Of a DNA stretch of 64,000 nucleotides, positions 7,443-16,092 are shown in pieces. Made by a program: the position numbers and the translations under genes. A model generated the notes under the pieces. That model saw nothing but the letters and a program-made list of their open reading frames with translations. It ran no database searches and had not been told where the DNA came from. The stretch is taken from the NCBI GenBank assembly GCA_964646615.1, contig CAZYEV010000027.1, positions 62,001 to 126,000 of the forward strand. The letters are read 5' to 3'. The stretch comes from M3007 sp964646615 (lineage in GTDB: Bacteria; Bacteroidota; Bacteroidia; Chitinophagales; Saprospiraceae). Each line of letters starts with the position of its first letter. Positions within the stretch are counted from its first letter, which is position 1.

Positions 7443-7797
7443 AGCGCACCATTAACGCGCCACCCGCGCGGATTGTTGGCAAAAATAGACCGGCAGGTGC
7501 ATTCGAGCCGCCCTCAGCGCCGCAAGGGCTACCAAGAGATTTTAAAGCGGTACGAGTAGTTTTCGAGGGGGGTGTAGTCGCTCGCTGCATGTGGCGCGGA
7601 ACGGACAAACTCGCTTTTTGCCAGCGGCGAAACAAACATTTAATACACGCGGATGCACAGCAACCGGCGCAGAGGCTCACCTTTGAGGGGTTATTTTGGC
7701 GGGCTTTTGGCCACAGCGCGGGCACGGTTTTTCCAGCCTGCACTGGCCGCAGTCGGCAAACTGTTTTTCAGCATTTCACATAAAAAAGCCTTCGCTT
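7443..7797. other. Divergent intergenic region with two promoter boxes
   Basis: This 355-nt gap has a leftward TATTTTTG box (7480-7487) for the TlpA-like gene and a rightward CACCTTTG (7678-7685) 112 nt before the orphan gene at 7798. Short open frames here lack coding character. No RNA structure stands out. Confidence 0.45.
7480..7487 (-). promoter_or_regulatory. -7 promoter box of the thioredoxin operon
   Basis: The minus strand reads TATTTTTGCC, a full TAnnTTTG match, 37 nt upstream of the start at 7442. Confidence 0.5.
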
Positions 7798-10700
7798 ATG
7801 CCGCAAGTCATTCAAACCGCTAATGGCATCGAAGTGCCGTTGGTCAGGCCGCGCAAGTTTCTGGGCGAGCGCTCGAGCGCTTCGGTGCGCTATACGGTGA
7901 ATAATGCACCGGATGTGTTGTTTGCCTTGTTGCAAAACCAGCCCTTTCCGCAGCGCATCGTTCGGCTGAGTGAGGTTTCGGCGCAAGCCTCAGCGGGCGG
8001 TGAGGGCATTCAGTTTGCCAACGGCCAGGGGGTGGTGAGTTTTCAGGCGCAGGGCCGCGTAGCGTCGGGCATGGCGGTGTATCCTGACCCGGCGCTTTTA
8101 GTGCGTGATTTGGGCCTGGAAGACGACGTCAGCCCCGGCTTGCGGCTGCCGGCCGATCCCGGGAGCAACTATTTGCTGCTGCGTTGGGCGTATGCCCTGG
8201 ATGCGCGCGGCAAAGGCAACGCGCTTTTTGGTGGGGCGGTGTCGGCGTCGGCCAGCGCAGAAGGCCGCAGCGAAGGGCTGTTTGCCATTGTGCGGGGTTT
8301 GCCCAAAGATATGGGCGCAGCTGAAGCCGTTTTTGAAGCCACGCAAAGCTGGCTGTTGCCGGCACAAATCACTTCGGCAGACGACCTCGAGCCGGGCACG
8401 TGGCTCATTGCCGAAGTGGACAGCAGCATGGCTGCCGGGCTGCAGGCGCAGTACGGTTTTCGGTACAGCTGGGTGCGCGAGACGCAGGCGCAAGGCCTTT
8501 CGGGAGATGTCGGGCTGCACCTTCAGGTGGGCGCCACAGCAGGCGTGGGTGTGCAGGCGTCGGGGCGCTTTGCCATCGTCATCAGCCGCGAGGGCACCGA
8601 CCCTAAAGACCGCCGACTGCGCATCCGGCTGTTCAAACAGCGCCAGCGCGCGTGGAGTGCCAGCGCCGACGTGCGCGCCGGTATCCGCGCCGACCTGAGC
8701 CGCTTCCTGCCGCCCGACCTGACGGACTTCGTGCGCGCTGCTTTTGGCGCACAGGGCATGCAAGTGCTCAAAGACCTCGAAGACGTCGAACACTGGACCG
8801 CACCCGACGCCGACCTGCCCGGTATGCTGGCCGGACTGAGCAGCCGGTACTTTCAGAAATTTCTCAAAGACACCACGAAAGTGGACCCAAAAAAGGCCTT
8901 TGACGACGCCAAACAGACCCTCAAAACCTGGCTCGACCGCTGGAATGCGCTCGACCACGACGTGGCCAGCTTCCTATGGAAACAGGCCGAAAAGAAGGCT
9001 AATCTGACGAAAATCCGGGCCTTCAACGAGGAACTGCGCCAGGTCAGCACGGAAAAAGCCCAGGCTTTTTTGCGCGCACAAATCGAGAAGGTGGACTTCT
9101 TCCAGACACTGGGCGGCCAGTTCCTGCTGGCACTACTGCCCGAAGAGAACGTGCTGACACTGCTGAGCGACCGGGGCGTCTTTCAGAAGGTGCGCGAAAG
9201 CGCCAACAAGGCAGCAGCCATTCTCGACGGTAGCGCCTTTACGGATATGCTGGTGCGGCTGCAAAACCAGCTGAACAAACGCCTGCGCATCGAAGAGGCC
9301 GAAAAGTGGGCCGATGACCTTGAATTTGAAGCCATAGACGAGTGGCTGCGCCTCAAAATGGCCCGTTTTTTAGATGAAAAGGCATTCCGCAAACCACACG
9401 TCCGGCAGGTGCGCGAGACGGTGCACCGCCTGCTGGCGCAAAAGGAGGTTTTTTATGAAAAAGCCCTGCAAGCCCTTCAACGCCACTACGGGTATGGTCT
9501 GAGCGCTGCCTTCCAGAAGAGCGTCAGCCATGCGGCGCTGCTCGACATCACCGTGGACGGCGCCCGGGCTGGCAAGTGGCTTCGCCAGGCGCTGCTGGGT
9601 CGCTTTGATGCGCTCATTACCGCCCCGAAGGCGGGCGTAACGCTGCACGAGGGAACGCTAACGCACGGCATCCGGACGCAAAGCAGCATTTCGGTGCAGT
9701 TGCCGTTTGGGCAGGGCAGCGGCGTCTATCTGAACGAGAGCTTAGCTAAAGCCAACGCCATAGACGAAGCCGACGGGCACATTTTCGTGTATGACCTGAG
9801 GGCGACCGACACGGCGGTGAGCAACCGCACACAGGTGAGCGCACTGACCATAGGCGCATACTTCCGCACGGCGGCCAATCGCGTGCGCGTGTACGACGAG
9901 CAGGCGCTGACGTATGCCTATTCATTCCAACAACTGCGCCCGGCGCTGCGCACCGTTGAGCTGAAGTGCCAGGTGAAGCCCTACGCTCAGCAATACCTGA
10001 GCGAAACCCTGGGCCAGGATGCCGATGCGTTCCTCGAGGCCTGGATAGAGGCCCTCGAACGCGACGCCGAGCGCCTGCATCCTAATGGTGCGGGTCTGCT
10101 GGGCGATACACTGCTGCGCTTAGATGTAACACTACCCGCCCGGGTCGCCTCAGCCTGGCTGCGTGCTCCGCTCAACCCGCAAGCGCCTGAGTACACGCGC
10201 ATGTCGCGCTACCTGCAGCGCCGCATGCGCGAGCTGATACCGCTCTTTTACTTCCAGGACGCGCGCAAGTACGGCGAAAAGGCCGCACCGGCACTGGTGG
10301 CCTACTCAGCCATGATACCTTCCACAGGCTTCCGCCGTGAGGGCAACCGCCTCCTGCTGACCGACGACGGCCTATACTGGAATTGGCCCGACACCGACCA
10401 GCGCCGCGCCCTGCTGCTGCACCCCGGCACCCAAAGCCGCCTGCGGCTGCGCCTGCAGGAAACCCACGACCTGCTCCAACGCCTGCCCGATGTGCCCGCA
10501 GCCACCCGCCAGAGGTATGACCCGGCGCGCATCGAGGCGTTCACCGATGATTTGCTCAACCTGCTCAAAGAAAAGCAGAGCGGGTTCGATAGCCTTTTCT
10601 TCACCGAGGCGACCATCATCGAAAAGGCCCGCGACGCCGGCATAGCGCTGGCGCACTTCTTAAAAGAGGCTGACGACGACCCTTCGCGCGCTGTGCGTCG

Positions 10701-10971
10701 GCTGGCGGAATTTGGCGCAGCCATCACGGAGGCGTTCAACCAACGCCTGGCGCCGGTGTATGGCGATGCTGGCCTTCGCCCGCTGGGCACGGCGTTGTTC
10801 ATGGAAGCGGCGCGGGCGTTCCTGCCCGCGGATACCCCCGTTCGTCCGCAGGCGCTCCTGCAAGCGGCAGTACTCAAACCCGGCAGCGGCACCAGGCCCG
10901 ACCCGCGCACGCCGCCGACGCAGGTAGCGCCCGAAGCCGTGCTCGTGTGCCGGCAACTGAGCCAGCTGTAA
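7798..10971 (+). CDS. Large hypothetical protein, family not recognised (1057 aa)
   Basis: I do not recognise this family. The ATG at 7798 opens MPQVIQTANGIEVPLVRP; the 34 in-frame codons before it do not look coding. There is no signal peptide or transmembrane segment, so it should be cytoplasmic. Residues ~1-250 are rich in Gly/Ala and beta-like (SGDVGLHLQVGATAGVGVQA, SASASAEGRSEGLFAIV). Residues ~280-620 are helical and highly charged (KKANLTKIRAFNEELRQVS, RLRIEEAEKWADDLEFEA), ending in QKEVFYEKALQALQRHYGYG. Residues ~640-1040 are mixed, with TRMSRYLQRRMRELIPLFYF and long helices. Codon use matches neighbours, including TTA-before-G, so it looks resident rather than recently acquired. It stands alone between a divergent gene and a 237-nt gap. 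Confidence 0.85.
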   Translation: MPQVIQTANGIEVPLVRPRKFLGERSSASVRYTVNNAPDVLFALLQNQPFPQRIVRLSEVSAQASAGGEGIQFANGQGVVSFQAQGRVASGMAVYPDPALLVRDLGLEDDVSPGLRLPADPGSNYLLLRWAYALDARGKGNALFGGAVSASASAEGRSEGLFAIVRGLPKDMGAAEAVFEATQSWLLPAQITSADDLEPGTWLIAEVDSSMAAGLQAQYGFRYSWVRETQAQGLSGDVGLHLQVGATAGVGVQASGRFAIVISREGTDPKDRRLRIRLFKQRQRAWSASADVRAGIRADLSRFLPPDLTDFVRAAFGAQGMQVLKDLEDVEHWTAPDADLPGMLAGLSSRYFQKFLKDTTKVDPKKAFDDAKQTLKTWLDRWNALDHDVASFLWKQAEKKANLTKIRAFNEELRQVSTEKAQAFLRAQIEKVDFFQTLGGQFLLALLPEENVLTLLSDRGVFQKVRESANKAAAILDGSAFTDMLVRLQNQLNKRLRIEEAEKWADDLEFEAIDEWLRLKMARFLDEKAFRKPHVRQVRETVHRLLAQKEVFYEKALQALQRHYGYGLSAAFQKSVSHAALLDITVDGARAGKWLRQALLGRFDALITAPKAGVTLHEGTLTHGIRTQSSISVQLPFGQGSGVYLNESLAKANAIDEADGHIFVYDLRATDTAVSNRTQVSALTIGAYFRTAANRVRVYDEQALTYAYSFQQLRPALRTVELKCQVKPYAQQYLSETLGQDADAFLEAWIEALERDAERLHPNGAGLLGDTLLRLDVTLPARVASAWLRAPLNPQAPEYTRMSRYLQRRMRELIPLFYFQDARKYGEKAAPALVAYSAMIPSTGFRREGNRLLLTDDGLYWNWPDTDQRRALLLHPGTQSRLRLRLQETHDLLQRLPDVPAATRQRYDPARIEAFTDDLLNLLKEKQSGFDSLFFTEATIIEKARDAGIALAHFLKEADDDPSRAVRRLAEFGAAITEAFNQRLAPVYGDAGLRPLGTALFMEAARAFLPADTPVRPQALLQAAVLKPGSGTRPDPRTPPTQVAPEAVLVCRQLSQL

Positions 10972-11172
10972 GCGCAAAGCGACCCCGAATTGGAGTTACT
11001 TGTTTGTTTAAACCTTTTGCCCGATGGCAGCCTGGCGCAAGGGCAGGTTTAAAAAGCGATTGGCCTGGCCCGGCTCCCTGTATCATATGGAACGAGGATG
11101 GGCGCATTTAGCGACCTTTGCCCCAGCTTTTGTAATCGGCGCCGCCTGCGGAGTTTTTTTTAAACAAAAAAT

Positions 11173-11187
11173 ACCGGCCTGGCCGGT
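11173..11187. repeat. 15-nt GC palindrome upstream of capA-like gene
   Basis: ACCGGCCTGGCCGGT is a perfect palindrome apart from its central base, 21 nt before the ATG at 11209 and embedded in an A/T-rich leader. It could be an operator or a short hairpin in the leader; nothing further can be shown. Confidence 0.35.
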
Positions 11188-11208
11188 GATAAAACAAAGT
11201 GCGACGCT

Positions 11209-12357
11209 ATGCCAACGCTTTTCATTCGATTGGGTCTGTTTTTGCTCGCGGCCGCCTCAGTGTGGTGGAGCGCCGAAGCCAGTGGATGGCTTCGGCGTTC
11301 TTCGAGCCCTGACGGGCCGGGCCAACTCGACACGCTCACTTTGCCGCCGGCACTCGATACGCTGCCGCAATCGCGCACGTACCGGGTCATCGGCGTGGGC
11401 GATATCATGCTGGGCACGAACTACCCCTCGCCCTCGTACCTGCCGCCCGACGACGGCGCTGCGCTGCTGGCCGACGTGCGCGATACGCTGCGCCAGGCCG
11501 ATGTTACGTTCGGCAATCTGGAAGGTACGATGTTCGACCAGGGCGGTTCGCCCAAGACGTGCAAAGACCCCTCGGTGTGCTACGTATTCCGCACGCCCTC
11601 GCGCTATGTACAGCATTTAGTGGATGCGGGCTTCGACCTGCTTAGCCTGGCCAACAACCACTCGGGCGACTTCGGACCTGAGGGTCGCCGCCAGACAATG
11701 GCGACGCTGCGCCAGGCCGAACTCGCCTTTGCCGGCCTGGAAGGCGTGTGCGAAACGGTCGTCATCGAGCGCGCCGGCAAACGCTGGGGCTTGTGCGCCT
11801 TTGCGCCCAACTCCGGCACATGCGACCTGCGCAACATCCCGCGCGCCCAGGCATTAGTGCGCCGATTGAAAGAGCAGGCCGACTTCGCCATCGTCTCCTT
11901 CCACGGCGGCGCCGAGGGAGCCACGCATCAGCACGTGCCCAAACGCATCGAAAACTTCCACGGCGAAAACCGCGGCGATGTGCACGCCTTTGCCCACGCC
12001 GTCGTGGACGCCGGGGCCGACATCGTCTTCGGGCACGGGCCGCACGTTACGCGCGCCGTAGAACTGTACAACGACCGCATCATTGCCTACAGCCTCGGCA
12101 ACTTCTGCACCTACGGACGCTTCAGCTTAGCCGGCCCGGCAGGCATTGCGCCCATCTTGCAGGTGGACATTGACGAGCAGGGCCGCTTCGTGTCCGGGCA
12201 AATCATTCCAACCTACCAGCAAAAACACCATGGGCCAAAATTCGACCCACAAGGGCGGGTCATTCAGGCCATTATCGAACTGACGCGGGCAGATTTTCCC
12301 AACACGCCCTTAGACCTTTCGCCCGACGGGCAAATCAAGCGTCGGCCGGTCGAATGA
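11209..12357 (+). CDS. CapA-family (PGA_cap) metallophosphoesterase-like protein
   Basis: A 382-residue exported protein: a hydrophobic N-terminal signal (LFIRLGLFLLAAASVWWSAEA), then the CapA fold. Motifs seen are VGDIMLGTNYP (metal-binding D), FGNLEGTMF, LLSLANNHSGDFG (the NNH motif), SFHGGAEG, and DIVFGHGPHVTRAVELYNDRIIAYSLGNF. CapA-like proteins share the calcineurin-like phosphoesterase fold and occur in poly-gamma-glutamate capsule systems, but isolated members such as this one, with no capB/capC neighbours, have no assigned substrate. It acts in the periplasm or on the surface. Confidence 0.88.
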   Translation: MPTLFIRLGLFLLAAASVWWSAEASGWLRRSSSPDGPGQLDTLTLPPALDTLPQSRTYRVIGVGDIMLGTNYPSPSYLPPDDGAALLADVRDTLRQADVTFGNLEGTMFDQGGSPKTCKDPSVCYVFRTPSRYVQHLVDAGFDLLSLANNHSGDFGPEGRRQTMATLRQAELAFAGLEGVCETVVIERAGKRWGLCAFAPNSGTCDLRNIPRAQALVRRLKEQADFAIVSFHGGAEGATHQHVPKRIENFHGENRGDVHAFAHAVVDAGADIVFGHGPHVTRAVELYNDRIIAYSLGNFCTYGRFSLAGPAGIAPILQVDIDEQGRFVSGQIIPTYQQKHHGPKFDPQGRVIQAIIELTRADFPNTPLDLSPDGQIKRRPVE

Positions 12358-12415
12358 GGGCGTGGGTGCCTGCAAGGGTTTCAAAAACCAGCCCATACCA
12401 GGCAAAGAACTTTAC

Positions 12416-12423
12416 TACTTTTG
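12416..12423 (+). promoter_or_regulatory. -7 promoter box of fbp
   Basis: A perfect TACTTTTG followed by C, 53 nt before the fbp ATG. Confidence 0.55.
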
Positions 12424-12476
12424 CTTCGTCATTCTAACCACTACCGCCACACCCTAACCACATTCACCCAATCTCT

Positions 12477-13541
12477 ATGGCTACCGGAAAAAACGGCAAG
12501 ACGGCCGAAACCTCGAGCAAACTTTATCAGCCGAGCAATCGCATCATTACGCTCGACGAGTTCATCATTCGCTCGGAGAAAGACTTTGAATTTGCCACAG
12601 GCGAACTCACGGGCCTGCTGCGCGACATTGGCGTGGCGGCCAAAATCATCAACCGCGAGGTGAACAAAGCGGGCTTAGTCAACATCCTCGGCGTCGCCGA
12701 CGGCAGCGACAACGCCTCGGGCGATGTGCAGCAGAAGCTGGATGTGTATGCCAATGAGAAGCTCATCGAATGCCTCAAGAACAGCGGCGAGTGCTGTGCC
12801 ATTGCTTCCGAAGAATGCGAAGACATCATTCAGGTGGAACCTGTACACTCTAAAAAGAGCAACTATGTGGTGCTGTTCGACCCGTTAGACGGCTCTTCCA
12901 ACATTGATGTGAATGTGTCGGTGGGTACCATCTTTGCTATTTACCGGCGCAAGAGCGACAACTCCGGGCCGGCCACGCGCGAGGACTTTTTGCAGCCCGG
13001 CATCAAACAGGTGGCTGCCGGTTATGTGCTTTACGGCACCTCCACCATCCTGGTGTACACGACCGGCAATGGTGTCAACGGCTTCACGCTCGACCCCAGC
13101 ATCGGTGAGTTTTGCCTCAGCCACCGCAACATGCGCATCCCTGAAAACGGGCAGTTCTACTCAGTCAATCAGGGCTACTATTCCAAATTCGACCTGGAAC
13201 TGCGCCGCTACATTGACCATTGCAGCGACCAGAACTATGGCCTGCGCTACATCGGCTCCATGGTCAGCGACATTCACCGCATCCTCATCCAGGGCGGCAT
13301 CTTCATGTACCCCAGCACGCGCAAATATCCCAAAGGCAAATTGCGTTTGCTCTACGAATGCAACCCGTTAGCCATGGTGGTAGAGCAAGCCGGCGGAAAA
13401 GCCATCAATACTCAGCTGAAGCGTATTCTGGAAATAGAGCCAAAAGAATTGCACCAGCGTTCCACAATAGCCATTGGCTCGCCTGCCATGGTGGACGAAC
13501 TCAAAGGCTTCATCGAGCGCTACGCCGCGCTGCCGTTGTAG
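12477..13541 (+). CDS. fbp: Fructose-1,6-bisphosphatase, class 1
   Basis: A 354-residue enzyme with the class I signatures: the metal-site stretch FDPLDGSSNIDVNVSVGTIF (around residues 138-157), SEECED earlier, and the substrate-binding region RYIGSMVSDIHRILIQGGIFMYP plus KGKLRLLYECNPLAMVVEQAGG. It hydrolyses fructose 1,6-bisphosphate to fructose 6-phosphate in cytosolic gluconeogenesis. The start at 12477 gives a slightly extended, polar N-terminus (ATGKNGKTAETSSK). It has its own promoter box; the downstream MlaF-like gene begins 25 nt later and may be co-transcribed. Confidence 0.97.
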   Translation: MATGKNGKTAETSSKLYQPSNRIITLDEFIIRSEKDFEFATGELTGLLRDIGVAAKIINREVNKAGLVNILGVADGSDNASGDVQQKLDVYANEKLIECLKNSGECCAIASEECEDIIQVEPVHSKKSNYVVLFDPLDGSSNIDVNVSVGTIFAIYRRKSDNSGPATREDFLQPGIKQVAAGYVLYGTSTILVYTTGNGVNGFTLDPSIGEFCLSHRNMRIPENGQFYSVNQGYYSKFDLELRRYIDHCSDQNYGLRYIGSMVSDIHRILIQGGIFMYPSTRKYPKGKLRLLYECNPLAMVVEQAGGKAINTQLKRILEIEPKELHQRSTIAIGSPAMVDELKGFIERYAALPL

Positions 13542-13566
13542 GCGGGCGGGTCTCAAGAGACAACGC

Positions 13567-14334
13567 ATGGTTCGAGCAGAAAACATCTACAAGTCCTTCG
13601 GGCAGCAGGAAGTGCTCAAAGGCATCAATTTCACCTTCGAGACGGGCAAGTGCAACCTCATCATCGGGCGCTCCGGTTCGGGCAAGACGGTGCTGGTGAA
13701 AATTCTGGTAGGTCTCCTGAAGCCCACCAGCGGCCGGGTGTGGTACGATGATATTGAGTTTACCAGCCTGAATGCCGAGCAAATGCGGGCCATCCGCATG
13801 CAAATGGGCATGCTGTTTCAAGGCTCCGCGCTCTTCGACTCGCTGACGGTGGAGGAAAACGTGCGCTTCCCGTTGGACATGTTCACCCGCATGAGCGCCA
13901 AGGAGAAAGCCGAGCGCGTCAACTACTGCTTGGAGCGCGTCAACCTGGCCGGCAGCAACAAGAAGTATCCATCCGAGCTGTCGGGCGGCATGCAAAAGCG
14001 CGTGGGCATCGCGAGGGCCATCGTCCTAAACCCCAAATACCTGTTCTGCGACGAACCCAACTCGGGCCTCGACCCGAAAACGGCTATCGTCATTGACGAC
14101 CTGATCCGCAGCATCACCCAGGAAAACAACATCACCACCATCATCAACACCCACGACATGAACTCGGTGATGGAAAACGGCGATAACATCTGCTTCCTCT
14201 TCGAAGGCCGTGTGGAATGGAGCGGCAACCGCCACGAAGTACTGGGCAGCAGCAACGAAAATCTGCAATCATTCATCTTTGCCTCCCCCTTCCTGCAGCG
14301 GCTGCGGCAGGCGGCGTTGCGCTCTTCCACTTAG
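13567..14334 (+). CDS. mlaF: ABC transporter ATPase, MlaF-like (lipid transport)
   Basis: A 255-residue ATPase with Walker A GRSGSGKT, the Q-loop in MGMLFQGSALFDSLTVEENV (typical MlaF/Ttg2A wording), signature LSGGMQKR, Walker B YLFCDEPNSGLDP and a switch His in INTHDMNSV. MlaF drives phospholipid movement between inner and outer membranes together with MlaE permease and an MCE-domain MlaD protein. The permease (14331-15092) is next to it but convergent, and no mlaD lies in the window. The start is the ATG at 13567, 25 nt after fbp; the earlier in-frame ATG lies inside fbp. Confidence 0.93.
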   Translation: MVRAENIYKSFGQQEVLKGINFTFETGKCNLIIGRSGSGKTVLVKILVGLLKPTSGRVWYDDIEFTSLNAEQMRAIRMQMGMLFQGSALFDSLTVEENVRFPLDMFTRMSAKEKAERVNYCLERVNLAGSNKKYPSELSGGMQKRVGIARAIVLNPKYLFCDEPNSGLDPKTAIVIDDLIRSITQENNITTIINTHDMNSVMENGDNICFLFEGRVEWSGNRHEVLGSSNENLQSFIFASPFLQRLRQAALRSST

Positions 14335-15092
14335 CGCATCAGGATGAGGGCCACTAAGTAATCGGCCAGCAGAATAAGGATATCGCTGTACACCACGGCG
14401 CGTGTGCTGGCCTGGCCCAGCTCAATGCTGCCACCCTGTACGTAGTACCCTTGATAGCAGGAGACGGTGGTCAGGATGAAGGCAAAGACTACCGACTTGA
14501 CGTACATCATGAACACGTTGTACGGCTCGAAGAAGGAGCGCAAACCCTGGTTGTATTCGTCGTCGGTCAGCCAACCCGTGGGCACACTGGCCACATAGCC
14601 ACCAACAATGGCCACAAATGCTGAAAAGGTTACCAACAGCGGAATGGCCACTAAGGCGCCAATGATTTTGGGCCGTATCAGATACGCCGCCGAATTGACC
14701 CCCATCACCTCCATGGCGTCAATGTGCTCCTTTTGGCGCATGCCGCCGATTTCAGCCGTCATGTTGGAGCCAACTTTACCTGCCAGCACTAAGCAGGTAA
14801 TCGTAGGCGATAGCTCGATGATGGCTAAGTCGCGCACAATGTAGCCGATGTAATAGCGCGGAATGAGCTGCCCGTCGAGCTGATAGGCAAACTGCACCGC
14901 TGCCACTGCTCCGATGAAGATGGAAATCAGGCAGACGATAATGAGCGACCCAATACCGATGTGGTTCATCTGGCGCATGGTTTCTTTCCAGTACATGGAA
15001 AAGTTTTCCGTACGCCCGAAAGTCTGCTTCATCAACAGCAGGTAGCGGCCAAAGTGGTAGATGAAATTGAAACGCTTATCTAAAGCAAGCAT
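14331..15092 (-). CDS. mlaE: MlaE-family ABC permease
   Basis: A 253-residue membrane protein with the MlaE/YrbE permease core: GIGSLIIVCLISIFIGAVAAVQ, the signature ELSPTITCLVLAGKVGSNMTAEIGGMRQKEHIDAMEVMG, and IRPKIIGALVAIPLL. It forms the membrane channel of the retrograde or anterograde lipid transporter with the MlaF-like ATPase. The gene points toward mlaF; the two stop codons overlap within the TTAG at 14331-14334. TTTGC appears 9 nt upstream of its ATG. An MCE protein is expected elsewhere in the genome. Confidence 0.93.
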   Translation of the reverse strand: MLALDKRFNFIYHFGRYLLLMKQTFGRTENFSMYWKETMRQMNHIGIGSLIIVCLISIFIGAVAAVQFAYQLDGQLIPRYYIGYIVRDLAIIELSPTITCLVLAGKVGSNMTAEIGGMRQKEHIDAMEVMGVNSAAYLIRPKIIGALVAIPLLVTFSAFVAIVGGYVASVPTGWLTDDEYNQGLRSFFEPYNVFMMYVKSVVFAFILTTVSCYQGYYVQGGSIELGQASTRAVVYSDILILLADYLVALILMR

Positions 15093-15279
15093 AAAGGACG
15101 CAAATGGGTGTCTCTACGGGTGATGAGTGCAGTCTGCAGCAGCAAAGATTGCGCTTTTCCGCAAACTTTGGGCGCGCCTTGTGGGTTTCGCAGTTTTTGC
15201 ACGCCAAAGAGGTGTCGTCTTCGAGGTACGAGAAGGCGACATCTCCAGTGCAGCAGAGAGGACCGCCATGAATGGGTTT

Positions 15280-15325
15280 CTTACCGCGAAGCCCTCACGA
15301 AATACACGAAAGCACCACGGCTTTA
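15280..15325. repeat. Degenerate cacgaa-type intergenic repeat
   Basis: ACCGCGAAGCCCTCACGAAATACACGAAAGC-like wording within the mlaE-SDR gap resembles the dispersed cacgaatacacgaa repeats seen between genes in many bacteria; a second degenerate copy lies near 59833-59872. No function can be assigned. Confidence 0.35.
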
Positions 15326-15350
15326 ACACACCTATATTTATATTGAACAC

Positions 15351-16082
15351 ATGCCACAACAGGACATTCCAATGCGACCGCCGGTAGCTGTCGTAAGCGG
15401 CGCCACCAAGGGGCTGGGCCGCGCTATTGCGGAACGTTTTGCCCAAAACGGCTTTGACCTGGCCGTTTGCGCGCGTACGTTGGCCGATTTGGAGGCCATG
15501 CAGCGGCATTGGGCGGAACATTATCCGGGCCGGGAGATTTTAGCCGTACCCGCCGACCTGGCCCAGCAAGCCGAGGTGCAGCGCTTTGCGAAAGCCATTC
15601 GCAGCCGTTGGTCGCGCATAGATGTGCTGGTCAACAACGCCGGCGTTTTTCGCCCTGGGCGCGTCTGCGACGAAGCCGAGGGTACGTTAGAATTCCTCAT
15701 CGAGGCCAACCTGTATAGCGCCTACCACCTCACGCGCGCGCTGCTGCCGCTGATGCGGCCCTATCGAAGCGGTCACATTTTCAACATGTGCAGCATTGCC
15801 AGCCTCATGGCCTACCCCAATGGCGGCTCGTACAGCATCTCTAAATTCGCCCTGTTGGGCTTTTCCAAGGCGCTGCGCGAAGAGCTGAAGCCCGAAGGCA
15901 TTCGCGTAACCGCCCTGCTGCCTGGCGCCACGTGGTCTGACTCCTGGCGCGGCGTCGAGTTGCCCGCCGAACGGCTGATGCAGGCCGATGACATCGCGCA
16001 ACTGGTGTGGGCCGCCTATCAGCTTTCGCCCTCCGCAGTGGTGGAAGAACTCGTAGTGCGCCCGCAATTGGGCGACCTGTAA
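15351..16082 (+). CDS. Short-chain dehydrogenase/reductase
   Basis: A 243-residue classical SDR. It has the nucleotide-binding motif SGATKGLGRAIAERF near the N-terminus, NNAG in DVLVNNAGVFRPG, a catalytic serine in FNMCSIASLM, and YSISK (catalytic Tyr and Lys). It catalyses an NAD(P)-dependent oxidation or reduction in the cytosol; the substrate is not predictable. An alternative ATG lies 7 codons in (MRPPVAVVSGATKG), which would be a more compact start. It converges on rsgA with a 10-nt gap. Confidence 0.9.
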   Translation: MPQQDIPMRPPVAVVSGATKGLGRAIAERFAQNGFDLAVCARTLADLEAMQRHWAEHYPGREILAVPADLAQQAEVQRFAKAIRSRWSRIDVLVNNAGVFRPGRVCDEAEGTLEFLIEANLYSAYHLTRALLPLMRPYRSGHIFNMCSIASLMAYPNGGSYSISKFALLGFSKALREELKPEGIRVTALLPGATWSDSWRGVELPAERLMQADDIAQLVWAAYQLSPSAVVEELVVRPQLGDL

Positions 16083-16092
16083 GGCGCAGAAC

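Noticed and set aside
8098..8958. 286-codon minus-strand frame inside the 1057-residue orphan gene
   Set aside because: The translation is low-complexity (His, Gln, Arg, Ala rich) with no domain. The plus-strand frame has consistent codon use, so this is a shadow.
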